From the NCBI GenBank assembly GCA_030593885.1, contig JAUVGH010000011.1, positions 1 to 56,032 of the forward strand: a stretch of 56,032 bases of DNA, read 5' to 3'. The first letter of the stretch is position 1, and each line of letters starts with the position of its first letter. Below the pieces are notes generated by a model. That model did no database searches. It had not been told where the DNA came from and worked only from the letters and a program-made list of their open reading frames with translations. The DNA is from Methanomassiliicoccales archaeon. GTDB taxonomy: Archaea; Thermoplasmatota; Thermoplasmata; RBG-16-68-12; SOIM01. A program made the translations under genes and the position numbers. Below, one piece after another: positions 32,147-40,386 of this stretch.

Positions 32147-32457
32147 AGAAAGAAGGAATGGTATGTGTGACCTGCGGCAAGACAGCCAAGAGGGCCAAGC
32201 TTCGCTTTCAAGGAGCCGAAATCGACGGATGGAGATGTTCTTGCGGCGAGGAGTATTTCGATCCGGAGCAAGCACAGAGGGTACTACTGTTCAACAAGAT
32301 ACTGACGAAGGAGTACAAGATCAAGCTAGGTCAAATCCGAAGCAATCTCATAGTCCGTATCCCCACTGAACTGGCAGAAGTACTGGGTCTGCACAAGGGT
32401 GAGAAGGTCCTGCTTAGGGCAGATGAAGAAAAGAAGTTACACATCGAGACTGCTTGA
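32143..32457 (+). CDS. Antitoxin with YgiT/MqsA-type zinc ribbon and AbrB-like DNA-binding domain
   Basis: 104 residues. The N-terminal zinc ribbon has Cys8, Cys11 and then Cys32-x-Cys34 (RCSCGEEYFDPEQ), the YgiT type seen in MqsA-like antitoxins; the second pair is CxC rather than the usual CxxC. Residues 55-104 form an AbrB/MazE-like swapped-hairpin domain (GQIRSNLIVRIPTELAEVLGLHKGEKVLL). The ribbon probably binds the toxin and the AbrB domain the promoter, so the pair represses itself. Four-base overlap with the toxin gene shows translational coupling. Confidence 0.8.
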   Translation: MKKEGMVCVTCGKTAKRAKLRFQGAEIDGWRCSCGEEYFDPEQAQRVLLFNKILTKEYKIKLGQIRSNLIVRIPTELAEVLGLHKGEKVLLRADEEKKLHIETA

Positions 32458-32462
32458 TTTGC

Positions 32463-32530
32463 ATTGTCGCAGATCCCGCCCTGAGATGAGAGCCTGTTGG
32501 GAGCTGGGTAGCTTGGGCGGGGACTCGCAA
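32463..32530. repeat. Imperfect inverted repeat between convergent genes
   Basis: CCCGCCC (32475-32481) and GGGCGGG (32515-32521) form the core of a longer imperfect hairpin, with ATTG..CG..AG/T flanks on each side extending it to about 18 bases per arm. It fills the gap between the convergent antitoxin and NPF-protein genes, and could act as a two-way terminator. Confidence 0.35.
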
Positions 32531-32553
32531 TCGGTGTAGAATGACCTGTTCTC

Positions 32554-33195
32554 TCACTCTTCCCAAAGCATCGAATACAAGAACAACGCAACGCTCGCGT
32601 TCGTCAGGACTATGACCGGCAGCAATGTTAGTGGAATCGTCATATCTATGTCCTCAGTGTTCGGCCAGTTCATTATCAAAGGCACAAAAAGCAGAATGAA
32701 CAGAATCATGATGAGTATGCCTGACATGAATCGAGAACTCCTTTCCGTCAACGAGGTCGGGCGGATCCTGAGGTCGTCGAGAAGATAGAAAAAAGCTACC
32801 AGGGCGGATATGATCAACGCAGGGACTGCCAGCCCGATTAGGAGCATATTTCCAGGCATTATGACGAACAAAACGAAGAATGCGCCCAGGCCTACGAAGC
32901 CCATTCCAGAAACCGTTGCAAGTTTGCTCTTGTCGAACTCGTCCGGTTCCACATATTCCTCGTCGTAACCTCCCCCGGAAGAAGTGCCAGAAGGTCTGTT
33001 TTCAAAAGGACTCCCGCCATCATCAATGTCTTCATGTCTGGCGGGGGTGGACCCTCTCTCGAACGGATTGTCATCGTCCGCGATAGGCGGCGGAGGGACA
33101 GCCCTGGCTGGCTTAGTAGCTTTTCTTTCAACAACCTTGCTCTTGTCGGCGGGACGGTTCTCAAAGGGGTTCTCCTCCCATTTTTCATCCGCCAC
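32554..33195 (-). CDS. Membrane protein with repeated NPF motifs in its cytoplasmic tail
   Basis: 213 residues from GTG 33195, after GAGGGG. The first 100 residues are disordered, acidic and proline-rich with repeated NPFE/SPFE motifs (ENPFENRPADKS at 8-19, DNPFERGS near 42, GSPFENRPSG near 62). Four membrane helices follow (from FVGLGAFFVLFVIMPG to VIVLTNASVALFLYSML). The predicted layout puts the tail in the cytoplasm. NPF is a known docking motif for EH domains in eukaryotes, but that may be coincidence. It lies 12 bases downstream of a winged-helix gene and is probably controlled or co-expressed with it. Function unknown. Confidence 0.7.
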   Translation of the reverse strand: MADEKWEENPFENRPADKSKVVERKATKPARAVPPPPIADDDNPFERGSTPARHEDIDDGGSPFENRPSGTSSGGGYDEEYVEPDEFDKSKLATVSGMGFVGLGAFFVLFVIMPGNMLLIGLAVPALIISALVAFFYLLDDLRIRPTSLTERSSRFMSGILIMILFILLFVPLIMNWPNTEDIDMTIPLTLLPVIVLTNASVALFLYSMLWEE

Positions 33196-33207
33196 TTGGA
33201 TCCCCCT

Positions 33208-33699
33208 CTAGATATTCCGCTCGATTCTGTGTCCTCTGTACTCCAGTTTGGCTGATCTCTTGACCAGACCTTTAAGCAATGTCTGCGTGACCTTCAACTT
33301 CTCCGCTACATCTCCAACGAACGTCCCATCTTCTCCCACGAACCTGTAGATCTTCTTCTCCAGTTTATCGAACTCATCATCGTTCATCACGGCCGCGGCA
33401 AGGACGTCGGTTATCTCGTGGATGGTCGATGAAGCGTCGATGTGGAATGAGCTGTAGAAACCGTGGTACGCTTTCTCGGGTTCCGATTCGGAGGACTGCC
33501 ACTTGGTCTCCACTAGGTTCATCTTTTCGAAGAACTTGAGCGCCTCCAGACCAGCGTCCCCGAACTTGTTCTCGATATCCTTCTCAGTACACCAATTCTC
33601 GGTGACCTCCTTGAATACCTCTCTCTTCACTTCTGTATCGATTGCTCTGAGTATAGGTACGAGCTCTGCAGCCTCGCTAACAACCTTGATTCGGCTCAT
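33208..33699 (-). CDS. Winged-helix transcription regulator, ArsR-like
   Basis: 163 residues from ATG 33699, leaderless (TATA element CCATATAAG centred at 33722). Residues 1-65 form a winged helix: SEAAELVPILRAIDTEVKREVFKEVTENWCTEKDIENKFGDAGLEALKFFEKMNLVETKW. A helical sensor follows (SSFHIDASSTIHEITDVLAAAVM), then a second helix-turn-helix-like region at the C-terminus (DVAEKLKVTQTLLKGLVKRSAKLEYRGHRIERNI). Two HTH-like units in one chain are seen in several archaeal ArsR-type regulators. Operon with the NPF membrane protein downstream. Confidence 0.75.
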   Translation of the reverse strand: MSRIKVVSEAAELVPILRAIDTEVKREVFKEVTENWCTEKDIENKFGDAGLEALKFFEKMNLVETKWQSSESEPEKAYHGFYSSFHIDASSTIHEITDVLAAAVMNDDEFDKLEKKIYRFVGEDGTFVGDVAEKLKVTQTLLKGLVKRSAKLEYRGHRIERNI

Positions 33700-33716
33700 A
33701 TGAACCCACGTATATT

Positions 33717-33727
33717 GACTTATATGG
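33717..33727 (-). promoter_or_regulatory. TATA box of the ArsR-like regulator operon
   Basis: CCATATAAGTC on the minus strand, centred about 23-24 bases before ATG 33699, predicts a leaderless transcript. Confidence 0.5.
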
Positions 33728-33829
33728 ATAAAAAGGTTTACGATGGTGTAAACTGGAATCTGAGTCATGCCAGTGTTGGTTTCTTGCATTGTATGGCGAA
33801 ATGCGATGATATGCTGGCTTTGGATTCCC

Positions 33830-36800
33830 CTAATGGTCCAAGCGGTTCGACTTCTCTTCCTTTCTCTTGGACATCCTCTTAGACGCGAGTCCTATTATTA
33901 GCACACTCAGGAAAGGAGGCAGAATGTCCGAGAACTCAGGCACTCTCTCGAAGTACACTCTGGTCTCGTCATCGAAGGACTCGTAACCTCTCCAATTCAG
34001 AGCGGTCCAGTTCTCTTGTGAGGCTGAATATGTAGATGTCAGATAGGTCTTTGACAATCCATCGGTCGACATGGTGATTGTGGACCAAGAGCTGCCGCCC
34101 CATTTCTTGCAGCGGACCTGGTTGCTCCTGATGTAGAACGCGTACAGATCATCGTTCGAGGTCAGAATGCTCAGCGTTGGGTACCCATTGGCGCTCTCGA
34201 CGGCCTCCGGATCGGATGATCCATCAGTCCAGGACCCCGCTGTCGTCTTGTATCTGTATTTGATGTATCCATTAGTATCGCTGTAGATGAGGTGTATGGT
34301 ATTCGAGGAATCTACCACCGCTGATGGCCCTCTGTTGGTCTTGCTCGCGGTTGTTGTCACTATAGAAACCTCGTTAGCGTCCCACGATGAGCTGCCCGCA
34401 TCATATCCTCTTCCTTCGATGTTACCGTCCGCATACCAGATCGCATAAACATCTCCGCTGCCCAGCGGGTATATCATTGGATAGACGTAGTTGTTGCTGA
34501 CGTCGCCAGCGGTTCTAATGACCGTTCGGCTGTCCCATGCAGAGATGTCATCGGTGTTGGTCGACCTTACCGCAGCGCAGTTATAATTGGTTTCCTGGCT
34601 GCTCGATATCACCCAGAGATATCCGCTCGAGTCCTGGCTGATGAAAGCCACCTTGGATCCGAGGCTGCTCCCCGAGACTGTGACCGTGTATTCGGACCCC
34701 CAGGAGATGGAAGTGCCTGAAATGGTGCCCTTCCTGGTTATTACCGTCGTGTCACTCGCAGAAGTGTCTCCGATTATATAGACCGCTGAGTTGCCGGAAT
34801 CGTACCATACGGATGGATAGAGAACGCCAGATGTGGAGAACGCAGAGACAGCAGTATTTGTCCAGTCATCACCCTCATTACTGTACTCGTACATGGTCTT
34901 GCCCTGGACTCCGTCATAATAGAAGCTCCAGAAGTATGTGCCATCGTGGAACACCTTCCTCTGCGTCGAGTAGGCAGTGGTTGTCGCGGCGTTGTTCGTG
35001 TTCTGAACTAGGTATACCGTTCTCGTCCCTGACCTGCTCTGCCATGCCGTCTGTAGCGAATTGCTGTCACCTGAACTTCTCCAGTCTGTCATGTCGAACA
35101 GCATCTCCGTGTTGTTCACAGAGCCGAAAAGCCAGCTTGGAACGGACATCTCAATGCTGTCCATGTTCTTCTCTGCTGGAATGCTCATGAGGAAGTCCCA
35201 TCCTGGTCCCCATTCGAAGACCGAACTGTTCAGTATCACGCCATTCTTGCCTGTGACCTGTATCATATAGTCTAGGATCATTGGAAAGTTGTTGATGTGA
35301 GCACCGTCCACATCGCTGGTGTTGGAGTCGATGTAGATTCTCAGGAAATCCTCGCCCGTTCTCTTTTCCTTCCATTGCCTCGGGGCCGCTGGAACGTAGT
35401 TCGGATCTCCCTGGGCCAAAGACTTCACTATCTTTCTCGGAACGCTGGACCCTTCCAGCATCTCTCCAAAGACCCTGGCATAGAAGAAGGTCTCGTTGAG
35501 GGTTGGCTCAAGTGATGCCGAGTACTCCTTGATGTCCCGACTTGCCTGGTCCAGAGGAAGGTTCTGATCATCGATCTCCGCCTCTCCGCTCCAGTCCCCG
35601 AACCATCCATCGATCTTCTTCTCGCTCGGGGCGCTCTGATAATAGCATTTGACACTCTCCCCGCGTATCTTCACCGGCCTGTCCGCCCGCACCTCGTTTA
35701 GTGTGAAGATAATCAGGTCTCCCGGGTTTGCCGTCAAGGATGACAATCCAACCGTTCTGACGGTTGCCTGGGATGAGGGGAGGTTGAATGGAGCAACAGA
35801 TCCAAGTTGTCCCAGGCCTTCCATGGTGATCGACACAGAATCGACAGCGACCTCTGAACCCCTCGCTACGAAGGTCAACTGGATGACATCTTGTGGAACT
35901 GAGGTAATGATGCAGTTCTCCTCCACGGCCTGGAATGTGACCTCCAATGCTCCGAGTTCTTCTCTGAAGTGGAGAGAAGAATCCAGCCCTCCGCCTTCGA
36001 AATCGTCTGTATGTATCGCGAAGATACTGTCTTCAGATATTGACCACGCAAGAGACAATGGAATCTGAGCTTCTAGGTTACTGCCTGAGACAGCGGCGTC
36101 TATCCCTCCAATCGTCGTGAAGGCCGACCAGTTATGCTGGTCCCCCGGTTGGAATTCAAGTAAGCTGGCAACCTTGACCGAGTTGCCGCCTCCGTAGATC
36201 TCTATCGCATAGTCCACACCCAGACCCTCGTGAAGATAACCTGTGGCCATCGAAATATCCGCATCCACGAAAAGGTAGAAGGCGTCATATCCCGTGGGAT
36301 CTCCCAGTGCGGTCCCCTGAACGGTCATCAGGACGGACAGGATCTCCTTCTCTGACAGCACAGCGTACGTTTGAAGGTCCACGTCACTATTCTCGCTCGA
36401 ACCGGGTTCATTGTATCGCTCGATCCCCGACCAGTCTGACAGCTGTCCATCAACGGTTATTCTCGAAGGTTTCCCCGGCTCCTCGGGTATCATTGAGATA
36501 TTCACCGAGAACAGGAAGAGAAGTCCCATTATGATTGCGCTGTATCTAACTAGGGCCAGCTTCCTTCTCCGAGGTCTTCTTCCTTTGGGATCTTCAAATC
36601 CTTCGTCTAGGTATTCGTAATCACCAACCTCGGTACCATTGATCATCCCATTGGTTCTGCCAATACCATTGATGAGACCATTTGTCCTGCCGTTACCGTT
36701 GATGAGACCGTTTGTCCTTCCAACACCGTTGACAAGTCCATTCGTCCTTCCGGTACCATTGATCAAACCATTTATGCGTCCAATACCATTGACCAGGCCG

Positions 36801-37066
36801 TTGGTCCGACCATTTCCGTTTATGAGTCCATTCGTGCGCCCCAGCCCGTTAATAAGCCCATTCGTCCTGCCTATTCCGTTGGTCAATCCCTTCGCGCGCA
36901 GCTCATCATCAATGTCCTTGGTCCTTGTCAGCCTGTCCAGCTCTTCGTAGAGAAGTTCATCTTCGTCGATCTCTATCGGAGTCTCATCTTGAAAAGGTGC
37001 TCTACCGATTCTCTCAGCACGCTCCTTTATTGACCTCGCTATGCCTTTCGTCTTTCTTGGACGCAT
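33830..37066 (-). CDS. Surface protein with cytoplasmic TNGLING repeats, CBM9-like domains and a PEF-type C-terminal signal
   Basis: 1078 residues; ATG 37066 has GGTGAGG five bases ahead. Residues 1-58 are basic then acidic. Residues 60-144 are a 10-residue tandem repeat, consensus L-I-N-G-x-G-R-T-N-G, eight full copies. A basic stretch (RRPRRRK) and one membrane helix (about 171-192) put this N-terminal part in the cytoplasm. Outside are two carbohydrate-binding-like sandwich domains starting at ITVDGQLSDWSGI (about 203) and KKIDGWFGDWSGE (about 485), then a BNR-like propeller with repeated Ser/Tyr/Trp blades (about 690-1020). The end VPEFSDILPPFLSVLIIGLASKRMSKRK matches PEF-CTERM archaeosortase signals. 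A protein anchored at both ends is odd. Its function is unknown; glycan binding at the surface is plausible. Confidence 0.8.
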   Translation of the reverse strand: MRPRKTKGIARSIKERAERIGRAPFQDETPIEIDEDELLYEELDRLTRTKDIDDELRAKGLTNGIGRTNGLINGLGRTNGLINGNGRTNGLVNGIGRINGLINGTGRTNGLVNGVGRTNGLINGNGRTNGLINGIGRTNGMINGTEVGDYEYLDEGFEDPKGRRPRRRKLALVRYSAIIMGLLFLFSVNISMIPEEPGKPSRITVDGQLSDWSGIERYNEPGSSENSDVDLQTYAVLSEKEILSVLMTVQGTALGDPTGYDAFYLFVDADISMATGYLHEGLGVDYAIEIYGGGNSVKVASLLEFQPGDQHNWSAFTTIGGIDAAVSGSNLEAQIPLSLAWSISEDSIFAIHTDDFEGGGLDSSLHFREELGALEVTFQAVEENCIITSVPQDVIQLTFVARGSEVAVDSVSITMEGLGQLGSVAPFNLPSSQATVRTVGLSSLTANPGDLIIFTLNEVRADRPVKIRGESVKCYYQSAPSEKKIDGWFGDWSGEAEIDDQNLPLDQASRDIKEYSASLEPTLNETFFYARVFGEMLEGSSVPRKIVKSLAQGDPNYVPAAPRQWKEKRTGEDFLRIYIDSNTSDVDGAHINNFPMILDYMIQVTGKNGVILNSSVFEWGPGWDFLMSIPAEKNMDSIEMSVPSWLFGSVNNTEMLFDMTDWRSSGDSNSLQTAWQSRSGTRTVYLVQNTNNAATTTAYSTQRKVFHDGTYFWSFYYDGVQGKTMYEYSNEGDDWTNTAVSAFSTSGVLYPSVWYDSGNSAVYIIGDTSASDTTVITRKGTISGTSISWGSEYTVTVSGSSLGSKVAFISQDSSGYLWVISSSQETNYNCAAVRSTNTDDISAWDSRTVIRTAGDVSNNYVYPMIYPLGSGDVYAIWYADGNIEGRGYDAGSSSWDANEVSIVTTTASKTNRGPSAVVDSSNTIHLIYSDTNGYIKYRYKTTAGSWTDGSSDPEAVESANGYPTLSILTSNDDLYAFYIRSNQVRCKKWGGSSWSTITMSTDGLSKTYLTSTYSASQENWTALNWRGYESFDDETRVYFERVPEFSDILPPFLSVLIIGLASKRMSKRKEEKSNRLDH
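36635..36889 (-). repeat. 30-bp tandem coding repeat array (TNGLING units)
   Basis: Eight and a half 30-base units encode residues 60-144 of the 1078-residue surface protein. Units vary at synonymous and at one or two variable positions (x = I, L, N, T, V), so they are old enough to have diverged at DNA level while the peptide is conserved. This is a coding microsatellite-like array, not a CRISPR array: there are no spacers. Confidence 0.9.
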
Positions 37067-37380
37067 CGTGTCCTCACCAACCCACAGTCAGTGCGGTTCA
37101 ATTGCTACTCGACCCTCTGTTCAAAAAGAAGGTCCTTTTCGGGTTGATGAACGGGTCGACTATAAAGGTTAGGAGGCGTTTATCGTTCCTGATAACGAAT
37201 ATTATCTTAAACGTACAGAATATCGCTGAATGACATAATACAGACCAAAAACTCATATCACTATTATCAGGCTATCAAGACGGACTTGTTTGTTTTGAAT
37301 CCCTGAGGGCATTTGAAACGAGCACTTCTCTTTCTTTCTAGGCATCAATGATCTAAGAAGGGGTAATCTGGCCGGACCGA
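37067..37380. other. Leader and promoter interval of the TNGLING gene
   Basis: A minus-strand TATA element CCTTTATAGTC (37158-37168) predicts a transcript start near 37138 and a leader of about 70 bases for the gene to the left. Beyond it the stretch is AT-rich, and I see no gene or RNA in it. Confidence 0.5.
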
Positions 37381-37713
37381 TCACTTTGGTGCCGACAGGC
37401 TCCTGATCTTCCCTTCTACGGAGAACAAAGTCCTTATCGAAATCACGAACATCAAACTGAATGCGACGTACACCTCCTTCTGGACGTAAAGGAACTCATC
37501 CAGGTTGGGAGGTAGCGAATAGAACATCGCATGTTGGATCACGATGAAACCAACGAACAGCCCCAGGAACAAGAGGACCAAGTTCCACATGACCTTCCTC
37601 ATGAACATCTCGGTATCGATGTTTCTTATCCTGTTGATCAGAATAAGCCCAAAACCCTTCCCCATCCTCACGGGCGCGGAGTTGGCCGTTGCAGCTTGGT
37701 TCGTGTCGGACAT
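37381..37713 (-). CDS. Small membrane protein with two helices (110 aa)
   Basis: 110 residues from ATG 37713, chosen because GGTGATTC lies five bases ahead; an open frame continues 37 codons upstream without a ribosome site. A hydrophilic N-terminus (MSDTNQAATANSAPVRMGKG) precedes two membrane helices, WNLVLLFLGLFVGFIVI and KEVYVAFSLMFVISIRTLFSV. A basic end follows. I do not recognise the family. The interval to its right is rich in inverted repeats. Confidence 0.6.
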   Translation of the reverse strand: MSDTNQAATANSAPVRMGKGFGLILINRIRNIDTEMFMRKVMWNLVLLFLGLFVGFIVIQHAMFYSLPPNLDEFLYVQKEVYVAFSLMFVISIRTLFSVEGKIRSLSAPK

Positions 37714-37847
37714 CACTGAATCACCGTTGTCGCCGGTCCACAGAACATGGTATCTACGTGTCAGAGTCAATCGTACAAGGTTCCTTACATCCCATCCCTT
37801 GCTTTGCTTCCCTGTTCGGTTCAAATCCGTGGATTCTTACCTTCCGC

Positions 37848-38019
37848 GATAATCACCCGTGATTATCTACCGTGAATATTGACCTGTGGGGTAGATAAGC
37901 CTATCGGATGGGACTGAGAACATGATTGTAACGACTAATATTGGATTGTGTTCCTAAGTGAATGTGCCTAAATCACTTTCATCATATTTCACATAGTATT
38001 GGAAATACTGTTACTATGT
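37848..38019. repeat. Cluster of inverted repeats in an AT-rich divergent interval
   Basis: Within the nearly 400-base gap between divergent small-membrane-protein genes are four inverted repeats: GATAATCA/TGATTATC with a 4-base loop (37848-37867), TTATCTACC/GGTAGATAA (37863-37871 with 37890-37898), AAGTGA/TCACTT (37956-37978), and AGTATT/AATACT nested inside ACATAGTA/TACTATGT (37991-38019). Otherwise the gap holds only a TATA-like GCTTATGC (38068-38075) for the rightward gene. Confidence 0.4.
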
Positions 38020-38111
38020 TGTTATTGTGATTATTCTACATTTCACTTTTGATAACTGTATAGCAAGGCTTATGCACATCCTCGTAAGGTTCCGCGACGG
38101 GAGAGAACATT

Positions 38112-38381
38112 ATGTCCCCAGAATTGTCGGTTGTAGATGATCAGAAGGCTACCTCTATCCTGAACACGAATAGTCTAATCCCGAAGAGCTATGTACGTTT
38201 ACCGCGGAAGACTAGGCAGAGACTCCCAATCGTACCTCTTGGGGTTGGAGCGTTTTCGATGGGTGTGGGTTCTCTATGGGTCATGGGTTCGTTATTACTC
38301 TCCGGAGCCCTTGCAGTTATTGGGACCGGTCTGATAGTCGGAGGAATGCACTCCGAAGAGAAGGTTCAGAGTGGAAAGTGA
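38112..38381 (+). CDS. Small membrane protein (89 aa)
   Basis: 89 residues. A hydrophilic, basic N-terminus (about 1-40, ending PRKTRQRLPIV) is followed by one long or two short membrane helices (PLGVGAFSMGVGSLWVMGSLLLSGALAVIGTGLIV). GGGAGAG lies seven bases ahead of the ATG. It is followed 36 bases later by a zinc-ribbon membrane protein on the same strand. Family not recognised. Confidence 0.6.
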   Translation: MSPELSVVDDQKATSILNTNSLIPKSYVRLPRKTRQRLPIVPLGVGAFSMGVGSLWVMGSLLLSGALAVIGTGLIVGGMHSEEKVQSGK

Positions 38382-38417
38382 GAATAGAAAGCGTCTGAAA
38401 GTCGGAGGAATCTGTTT

Positions 38418-38873
38418 ATGGAAGAAGACTTCTTTGATGAGTTATCATCTGACCAAGAAGATGACATGGCCGCATATAGTTGTAAGAACTGCGGTTCTAG
38501 CTACGTATCACCCAACGGTGTGTGCATGTTGTGCTCCACTGAAAACAGATCCTGGATCCATCGGCACCCCAAGAAAGAGGGGATAGTGAGTAGTCGCTCT
38601 CAGGAGAGGCGTGAGAAGCTCACCATGTACTTCGGGCTTGTACTCATAGTCCTGGGCGGTCCAGGGATCGTTGCTGCCTCGTATCTTCATGATTGGCTGA
38701 GTATCCCGGCACCTAGTCCCGCGTTCAACACGTATGAAGCGTTCGGTCCGGTGAACTCGTTCGTTGCGATCCTTGGACTGGCTATCACCGTCATCGGGAT
38801 TTTCTCCTTGGTTGTGTCCCTCATGATTTCCAAGAAAATGGACAGGGCCCAGCTCCCAGAATTCTCTCAGTAG
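38418..38873 (+). CDS. Zinc-ribbon membrane protein (151 aa)
   Basis: 151 residues; GGAGGA lies eight bases before the ATG. An acidic start (MEEDFFDELSSDQEDD) leads to a zinc ribbon Cys22-Cys25 and Cys36-Cys39 (SCKNCGSSYVSPNGVCMLC), then two membrane helices (YFGLVLIVLGGPGIVAASYL and FVAILGLAITVIGIFSLVVSLMI). The ribbon is predicted cytoplasmic. It probably forms an operon with the small membrane protein just upstream. Function unknown. Confidence 0.7.
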   Translation: MEEDFFDELSSDQEDDMAAYSCKNCGSSYVSPNGVCMLCSTENRSWIHRHPKKEGIVSSRSQERREKLTMYFGLVLIVLGGPGIVAASYLHDWLSIPAPSPAFNTYEAFGPVNSFVAILGLAITVIGIFSLVVSLMISKKMDRAQLPEFSQ

Positions 38874-38908
38874 GAGATTCCAAATACCTAATCAAGACAT
38901 GCTCGGTC

Positions 38909-40381
38909 TCAGTCTCCGAACTCTGTTCGAGCCCACTTCTTGTCGATTCCTCTGTAGAGTATCCAGGTTGTACCAAGCAGAATCGCGCAGACCAGGACGA
39001 TGCCGGTTATCGAAAAGATGACCTGCCCCGGTGCTCTGAGCGTGAAGGACAGGATGGTCAAGCCGAGGTCTGGCAATATGGACATTATACTGAACTTGAT
39101 GAGCACTCCTGGATTGAACAGGAAGCTGTTGGTCCTGAGGCCGGTCAGATACGCGACCATGACCACCATGTAGATCGACACAATGAACATCACGGGAAGG
39201 GCCAGCCAAAGGAGACTGGTGTCGTTGTTCAACCAGCTTATTGCCACAACAAAGGCGGTGCTGATCCACATGGTCATTATGAGGAACGCCAGGAGCTTCG
39301 CTTTTATGACTTGTGGGACGGTCACGGGTAATGTCGAGAAGTAGTCTGTAACATCGACGTTGTTCAACCAGCTGTAGAGCAGTACGCCGAAGAACCCGAC
39401 CATGGCACCATAGAAGACCGTGTTGAAGCCCACAGGAAGGGCCAGTCCGGTCCTGACGAACCATACCGTGAAGCTCAGGAACAGCAGCGGGGTCACGAAC
39501 GAGAAGAACATCTTGCTGACTGTCCCGCTCCTCGCCAGATCCACAAGTTCCTTCCCCAATAGTGTCTGGTACTTCTTTGTGAAAGAGACCCTCTTCTCCA
39601 CTCTAGGTAGTATGTAGTCCACCTTCCCCATCTTTCTGGATTCGAATCTCTCTTTGACCAGGATTATCGACAGTAGGTCGAACACCGCCACCATGGCCAA
39701 AGCCATTAGTGTGAAGCCGATCGCGCTACCTATGTCCAACGCGTACGGTGGCAGACTGAACTGCAGACCCAGCCCAGGCACGAGATACTCCAGGGGATAC
39801 AACCCGAACAGGCTCTGGCCGAGGAATAGTGCGAAGATGGAGCCCACCCCGACCATGAACACGAAACTGCTCCGAATGAAAAGCACCGACATGAAGAAGC
39901 TCAAGGATATCCCCAGCATGAAGGACAGGAAGGTTGATGTGAAGAGGAACGAGATTGATACGGGGTTGAAACCTGTGAACGGAACAGAAGCGAACAGACC
40001 CAGTGTGGCGGGCAACAGCAACAAGAAGACATAGAAGATCACGTCCCGGACATAAAGTCCAAAGAACGTCTTCTTGAATGAGATCGGATGGAGCTGGGGA
40101 ACGGCCACCAGGAAGCCCCTTTCGCCCCATTGCCTTTCGACGTACATCCTCCCCATGAAGCCGAACGCACCGACCGATATCCCGTAGATGAACACGCCCA
40201 CGTGAATCAGGAGCATGATCTCGCTCATGGGCTGTACCTCGAATATCCTGCCCGAGGTCAACGCGATCGCAAAGGAGAAGACGACCGTCATCACCGGGAA
40301 GGCCAAGAACATGTACTTGCTGGAGAAGGACGTATGCATCCTGAACTCTTCTTTGAGCATCATCCAGACAAGGGTCCTCAT
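38909..40381 (-). CDS. ABC-2 type transporter permease
   Basis: 490 residues with about 12 predicted membrane helices. The N-terminal cytoplasmic start MRTLVWMMLKEEFRMHTSF and pairs of long hydrophobic helices are typical of large archaeal ABC-2 exporter permeases. It lies five bases downstream of its ATPase gene, so together they make a complete exporter core. No substrate-binding protein is nearby, so export is more likely than uptake. Substrate unknown; drugs, lipids or surface polymer are possible. Confidence 0.8.
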   Translation of the reverse strand: MRTLVWMMLKEEFRMHTSFSSKYMFLAFPVMTVVFSFAIALTSGRIFEVQPMSEIMLLIHVGVFIYGISVGAFGFMGRMYVERQWGERGFLVAVPQLHPISFKKTFFGLYVRDVIFYVFLLLLPATLGLFASVPFTGFNPVSISFLFTSTFLSFMLGISLSFFMSVLFIRSSFVFMVGVGSIFALFLGQSLFGLYPLEYLVPGLGLQFSLPPYALDIGSAIGFTLMALAMVAVFDLLSIILVKERFESRKMGKVDYILPRVEKRVSFTKKYQTLLGKELVDLARSGTVSKMFFSFVTPLLFLSFTVWFVRTGLALPVGFNTVFYGAMVGFFGVLLYSWLNNVDVTDYFSTLPVTVPQVIKAKLLAFLIMTMWISTAFVVAISWLNNDTSLLWLALPVMFIVSIYMVVMVAYLTGLRTNSFLFNPGVLIKFSIMSILPDLGLTILSFTLRAPGQVIFSITGIVLVCAILLGTTWILYRGIDKKWARTEFGD

Positions 40382-40386
40382 TTGAC

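Noticed and set aside
36635-36889. 30-bp direct repeats resembling a CRISPR array
   Set aside because: There are no spacers; the units are contiguous and encode the TNGLING decapeptide in the frame of the surface protein on the minus strand.
37848-38110. AT-rich repeat-containing gap as a replication origin
   Set aside because: No Orc1/Cdc6 gene nearby, and the inverted repeats do not share one sequence as origin boxes would.
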